From the NCBI RefSeq assembly GCF_034350045.1, contig NZ_CP133781.1, positions 5,010,501 to 5,074,500 on the forward strand: a DNA stretch of 64,000 bases, given 5' to 3'. A program made the position numbers and the translations under genes. The notes beneath the pieces were generated by a model. It had not been told where the DNA came from. It did no database searches and worked only from the letters and a program-made list of their open reading frames with translations. Source of the stretch: Pseudomonas sp. CCI4.2. Lineage in GTDB: Bacteria; Pseudomonadota; Gammaproteobacteria; Pseudomonadales; Pseudomonadaceae. This document shows, in pieces, positions 60,646-64,000 of the stretch. Each line of letters opens with the position of its first letter. Position 1 is the stretch's first letter.

Positions 60646-61872
60646 TCACAGGACAATCAATTTGGGCACGGCAATGACAAACTGCCCGCCCCACTCGCGA
60701 ACGTGCGCCTGCTGCTCACTGACTTCGCTTAACAAATTCCAAGGCAGAATCAGCACGTAATCCGGCTTTTCAATGGCCAACCGTTCAGGCGCCACCACCG
60801 GAATCCGGCTACCCGGCAAAAATCTACCCTGTTTATGCGGGTTGGCATCTGCCACCCATGCCAACAAGTCAGGCTTGACCCCGGCGTAGTTGAGCAACGT
60901 ATTGCCCTTCGCCGCAGCACCGTAGCCCACCACACGCTTGCCGTCGGCTTTCGCTTGCAGCAAAAACCGCAACAGATCGTGTTTGATCTGCTCGGCAGCG
61001 GGTGCCAGCGTGGAATAAAACTCACGCGTTTTCATCCCGGATGACAATTCGATGTCCAGTACTTGTTGCACCGCCGGTTCAAGCGCCCGACGCGTCCCAT
61101 CGGCACGTTGCACAAACACCCGCAACGAACCGCCGTGTGTAGGCAGCTCGCTCACATCAAAAACTTCCAGGCCATTGCGCTCGCACAACAGCTGGACCGC
61201 CGTCAGCGACAAATACGAATAATGCTCGTGGTAAAGCGTATCGAACTGGGCGCCCGCCATCAGTGTCAGCAGGTGCGGAAACTCGAACGTCGCAACGCCG
61301 CTCGGTTTCAACAACAGGGCAAAACCGCTGAGAAAGTCATTGATGTCAGGGACGTGTGCCAAGACATTGTTCGCGGCCATCAAGTCCGCAGCCCAACCCT
61401 GCGCCAACAGTTGCGCAGCGGCCGTCTGACCGAAGAACATTTCACGAATATCCAAGCCTTTTTCTCTGGCCGCCAGTGCTGTGCTGTGGGTGGGCTCAAT
61501 CCCAAGACATGCAATGCCACGTTGAGCTACGTATTGCAGGAGGTAGCCGTCATTAGCGGCAATTTCTACAACCCGGCTTTGCGTGGTTAAACCAAAGCGC
61601 TCGACCATCTTGGCCACGTATCGCTCGGCGTGCGCCAACCATGTGCTGGAGTACGAACTGAAGTAGGCATAATCGGCGTCGAACAAACTTTCAGCGCTGG
61701 TGTAGTCCTCGGTCTGTACCAGCCAACAGGCCTGACACACCTGAACCTTGAGCGGCACCCACTGCTCCGATTGCCCAAGTTGCTCCTCGGTAATATAAGC
61801 GTTGGACGGGGGCGCCGTACCGAGATCAATCAACGGAAAAGCCAGTGGAGTGGCGCAACCTCTGCACTTCAT
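60646..61872 (-). CDS. Sugar C-methyltransferase (NovU/TylC3-like)
   Basis: The 408-residue protein has an N-terminal zinc-binding cluster (CRGC at 3-6 and CQAC at 46-49), a SAM-binding domain (VVEIAANDGYLLQYVAQRGI) and a C-terminal domain with GYGAAAKGNTLLNYAGV, the three-part make-up of sugar C-3-methyltransferases. These act on nucleotide-linked 4-keto-6-deoxy sugars. With RfbF and RfbG upstream the substrate is probably CDP-4-keto-6-deoxyglucose or a derivative. The ATG overlaps the rfbG stop by 4 bp. Confidence 0.88.
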   Translation of the reverse strand: MKCRGCATPLAFPLIDLGTAPPSNAYITEEQLGQSEQWVPLKVQVCQACWLVQTEDYTSAESLFDADYAYFSSYSSTWLAHAERYVAKMVERFGLTTQSRVVEIAANDGYLLQYVAQRGIACLGIEPTHSTALAAREKGLDIREMFFGQTAAAQLLAQGWAADLMAANNVLAHVPDINDFLSGFALLLKPSGVATFEFPHLLTLMAGAQFDTLYHEHYSYLSLTAVQLLCERNGLEVFDVSELPTHGGSLRVFVQRADGTRRALEPAVQQVLDIELSSGMKTREFYSTLAPAAEQIKHDLLRFLLQAKADGKRVVGYGAAAKGNTLLNYAGVKPDLLAWVADANPHKQGRFLPGSRIPVVAPERLAIEKPDYVLILPWNLLSEVSEQQAHVREWGGQFVIAVPKLIVL

Positions 61873-62993
61873 GGCAATACTCCGGCGAGCACAGGGTACG
61901 AGCGCCCTCGTTCCGACAGACCTCGATACTGATTCAATTGAGCCAGCGTCACCTCACCCATGTCAGCGCCACCCTTCCAGGCCAAGTGCCAATCCAGTGT
62001 CTGTTCAAGACCCTGCTGCAGCGACCAGCGTGGATGCCAAGCTAACAACTGGTGAGCGCGACTGCTGTCGAGGCGTAACAGAGCGGCCTCATGCAAATCG
62101 CTGGGTTCGATACGCAGTCCGGGCGCTAGCGGCCAGCGTTGAGCGAGCTGATCCACCACCTCGCCGACGCTGCACATATCGCTCTCGCTTGGACCAAAAT
62201 TCCAGGGGCCGCCAAATTCCGGGCCTTTTTCATACAGCGCAGCAGCCAATTGCAAGTAGCCCGCCAAGGGTTCCAAGGCGTGTTGCCAAGGCCTGACAGC
62301 CTGTGGATAACGCAACGTGACCGGTTCGCCCGCTGACCAGGCTTTAAGTACGTCAGGGATTAAACGCTCAGGCGCGAAATCGCCACCGCCGAGCACATTG
62401 CCGGCTCGCGCGGTGGCTAACGCCAGACCATGTTCGGCGTAGCGATCAGCAGCGAAGAATGACGCAGCATAGGATTGAGCCAACAGCTCACAACAGGCTT
62501 TGCTGCTGCTGTAAGGATCATGCCCACCCAGCGCTTCACTCTCGCGGTACGGCCACAGCCATTCTTTGTTGGCGTAAACCTTATCGGTGGTCACTAACAC
62601 GCAGGCCCGGACACAGCCTACCTGACGAATAGCCTCAAGCAGGTTAAGGGTGCCCATCACGTTGCTGGAATAAGTGCCTAACGGGTCACGATAGCCTTCG
62701 CGCACCAGCGGTTGGGCCGCGAGGTGCAACACAATCTCGGGCTCGACATCCGTCATCACTTCCAGCAACGCGCCCAAGTCACGCAAGTCGCCGCGCTGAT
62801 CGTTTAAGCCAACGCCCACCTGCGCAAGCGCATACAAATTCGGCTCGGTCGAAGGATCCAATGCAAAGCCGGTGACATTAGCACCCAGGCTCTTTAACCA
62901 GAGCGCTAACCAGCTGCCTTTAAAGCCAGTGTGACCGGTGAGCAGAACCCGCTTACCACGCCAGAATTCTGGGCTCAGTCCCACTGCTTCCAT
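61869..62993 (-). CDS. rfbG: CDP-glucose 4,6-dehydratase RfbG
   Basis: RfbG turns CDP-glucose into CDP-4-keto-6-deoxyglucose. From the ATG at 62993 the protein has 374 residues: LLTGHTGFKGSWLALWLKSL (the GFKG form is specific to this family), TDKVYANKEW, the YSSSK catalytic motif and RAGNVLGGGDFAPERLIPD. AGGGGAGG precedes this ATG; the longer frame that starts 23 codons earlier lies within rfbF. It overlaps rfbF by 19 bp. Confidence 0.95.
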   Translation of the reverse strand: MEAVGLSPEFWRGKRVLLTGHTGFKGSWLALWLKSLGANVTGFALDPSTEPNLYALAQVGVGLNDQRGDLRDLGALLEVMTDVEPEIVLHLAAQPLVREGYRDPLGTYSSNVMGTLNLLEAIRQVGCVRACVLVTTDKVYANKEWLWPYRESEALGGHDPYSSSKACCELLAQSYAASFFAADRYAEHGLALATARAGNVLGGGDFAPERLIPDVLKAWSAGEPVTLRYPQAVRPWQHALEPLAGYLQLAAALYEKGPEFGGPWNFGPSESDMCSVGEVVDQLAQRWPLAPGLRIEPSDLHEAALLRLDSSRAHQLLAWHPRWSLQQGLEQTLDWHLAWKGGADMGEVTLAQLNQYRGLSERGRSYPVLAGVLP

Positions 62994-63748
62994 GGGGCCT
63001 CCCCTTTTTGCCACAGCTCTTCGAGATGATTCTTGTCGCGCAAGGTATCCATGGGTTGCCAAAAACCATCATGTTGGAACGCCATTAGATGGCCGCCAGC
63101 CGCGAGGTCTGCCAAAGGCTCAGCTTCCCACGGGGTTAAGTCGCTTTTAATGAAAGGCAAAACTTTTGGCGAAAGCACAAAAAAGCCACCGTTGATCCAA
63201 CCGCCATCGCCTCGGGGCTTTTCAGTAAAACCCTGTACCGAATTGCCCAGGCGATCCAGGGCGCCATAACGTCCTGGCGGTTGCACTGCGGTCACGGTCG
63301 CTAATTTGCCGTGAGACAGATGAAAATCCACCAACGCGCCGATATTCAGATCCGAGACGCCATCACCGTAGGTAAAACAAAAGGCTTCTTCGTTCTCAAT
63401 ATGACTGGCAGCTCTTCGCAGACGGCCACCGGTCTGAGTGTCTTCACCGGTATCCACCAGTGTGACCCGCCACGGCTCGCTATAATTCTGGTGCACGTCC
63501 ATGCGGTTGGCGACCATGTCGAACGTGACGTCCGAGGTGTGCAGAAAGTAGTTGGCGAAGAAGTCCTTAATCGCGTAACCCTTGTAGCCGAGGCAGATGA
63601 TGAAGTCGTTGATACCGTGAGCCGAGTACTGTTTCATGATGTGCCAAAGAATTGGCTTACCACCAATTTCGATCATCGGTTTGGGCTTGAGATGCGACTC
63701 TTCACTGATTCGTGTACCCAGACCGCCCGCCAGAATTACTGCCTTCAT
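62975..63748 (-). CDS. rfbF: Glucose-1-phosphate cytidylyltransferase RfbF
   Basis: RfbF makes CDP-glucose from CTP and glucose-1-phosphate. The 257-residue protein starts MKAVILAGGLGTRISEESHL with KPKPMIEIGGKPILWHIMKQ, and contains FTYGDGVSDLNI and GGWINGGFFVLSP, all typical. It is the first gene of the transcription unit that runs through rfbG, the C-methyltransferase and the large glycosyltransferase. A sigma54-like element is upstream at 63890-63904. Confidence 0.95.
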   Translation of the reverse strand: MKAVILAGGLGTRISEESHLKPKPMIEIGGKPILWHIMKQYSAHGINDFIICLGYKGYAIKDFFANYFLHTSDVTFDMVANRMDVHQNYSEPWRVTLVDTGEDTQTGGRLRRAASHIENEEAFCFTYGDGVSDLNIGALVDFHLSHGKLATVTAVQPPGRYGALDRLGNSVQGFTEKPRGDGGWINGGFFVLSPKVLPFIKSDLTPWEAEPLADLAAGGHLMAFQHDGFWQPMDTLRDKNHLEELWQKGEAPWKQWD

Positions 63749-63889
63749 CCTGCTCTCTCTTGTTCCATTAACGGTTCAGCCAAGCGGTATAGGCTTCGCA
63801 GACCGTATGAATGTACCGTCTGCTACCTGATGCGCAACGTTCGCTGCTGCGCCGGGACTAAACAATTTATGGCACATGAGGGAGATTTA

Positions 63890-63904
63890 GCAGGAAGCAT
63901 GCCA
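63890..63904 (-). promoter_or_regulatory. Possible sigma54 promoter for the rfbF unit
   Basis: The minus strand reads TGGCATGCTTCCTGC: TGGCAT-N5-CTGC, with GG-N10-GC spacing and one departure from TTGC. It is about 140 bp before the rfbF ATG, in the 200-bp gap 63749-63948. That gap otherwise holds a short inverted repeat (CAGCTC / GAGCTG, 63903-63923) and no gene. Confidence 0.5.
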
Positions 63905-63948
63905 GCTCAGATTGCCCGAGCTGACCTGCATTTTATAAAAAATCGACG

Positions 63949-64000
63949 TTAATCTGCCAACCAGCCGGTAACCCACTGCTGCAAATTGTTGTCGCGCAGC
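63949..64000 (-). CDS. C-terminal end of a minus-strand gene, cut by the window edge
   Basis: Reading the minus strand from 64000 gives LRDNNLQQWVTGWLAD followed by TAA at 63949-63951. It is most likely the last 16 or so residues of a real gene, because the frame ends just before the rfbF promoter region and a following gene is due here. The product cannot be recognised from so few residues; a flagellar or glycan gene is expected from context. Confidence 0.5.
   Translation of the reverse strand, partial: LRDNNLQQWVTGWLAD

Overview
The window is a chromosomal segment of a Pseudomonas, most likely of the P. fluorescens lineage. This rests on the gene content and order of the polar-flagellum locus (two-tier FleQ and FleSR control, FleN and FlhF, motCD, parC-parP), on close similarity of FleN, CheY and FleQ to Pseudomonas proteins as I know them, and on REP/REPIN intergenic repeats of the kind common in that lineage. 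It holds most of one large flagellar, chemotaxis and flagellin-glycosylation cluster. Almost every gene lies on the minus strand, so the order of transcription runs from high to low coordinates.

Layout from left to right. 1-2154: ccmC (cut by the window edge), ccmB and ccmA of the cytochrome c maturation system. 2355-4267: the only two plus-strand genes, a second FliK-like protein and a stand-alone FlhB C-domain (FhlB-like) protein. 4325-7363: a metabolic cassette (LysR regulator, maleate isomerase with both catalytic cysteines, MFS transporter) that interrupts the motility genes and has REP-like sequence on each side. 7642-17597: DUF2802 protein, cheW, parP, parC, motD, motC, cheB, cheA, cheZ, cheY, fliA. 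17594-24833: fleN, flhF, flhA, a tandem array of seven REPIN-like repeats, flhB, fliR. 24838-29918: fliQ, P, O, N, M, L and fliK. 29991-32396: hptB, hsbR, hsbA, a phosphorelay and partner-switching module. 32503-38299: fliJ, I, H, G, F, E. 38506-42741: fleR, fleS, fleQ. 42907-48177: fliT, fliS, fliD, flaG and two different flagellins. 48630-63748: flagellin glycosylation genes, comprising a Maf-like transferase, a FabH-like ketosynthase, a complete pseudaminic acid pathway (pseI, a pseG-pseH fusion, pseF, an associated methylase, pseC, pseB), a large multi-domain glycosyltransferase, a truncated epimerase, a sugar C-methyltransferase, rfbG and rfbF. The last 52 bases are the C-terminus of one more minus-strand gene.

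Regulation can be read from the DNA. Sigma54 -24/-12 elements precede fliE, fliL, fliK, fleS and flhA, with weaker candidates before fabH and rfbF. Sigma28 elements precede both flagellins and parP. A vegetative promoter candidate precedes fleQ. This fits the known Pseudomonas cascade: FleQ with RpoN, then FleSR, then FliA.

Most notable observations: (1) CheA carries four copies of a short acidic and hydrophobic motif resembling the CheY-binding peptides of FliM, FliN and CheZ encoded in the same cluster, where a P2 domain would usually be. (2) Seven tandem REPIN-like units separate flhB from the flhA promoter. (3) Two flagellins with very different variable domains sit beside a PseG-PseH fusion and a CDP-sugar branch whose reductase or epimerase is a remnant. 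(4) A maleate isomerase cassette is lodged inside the motility locus.
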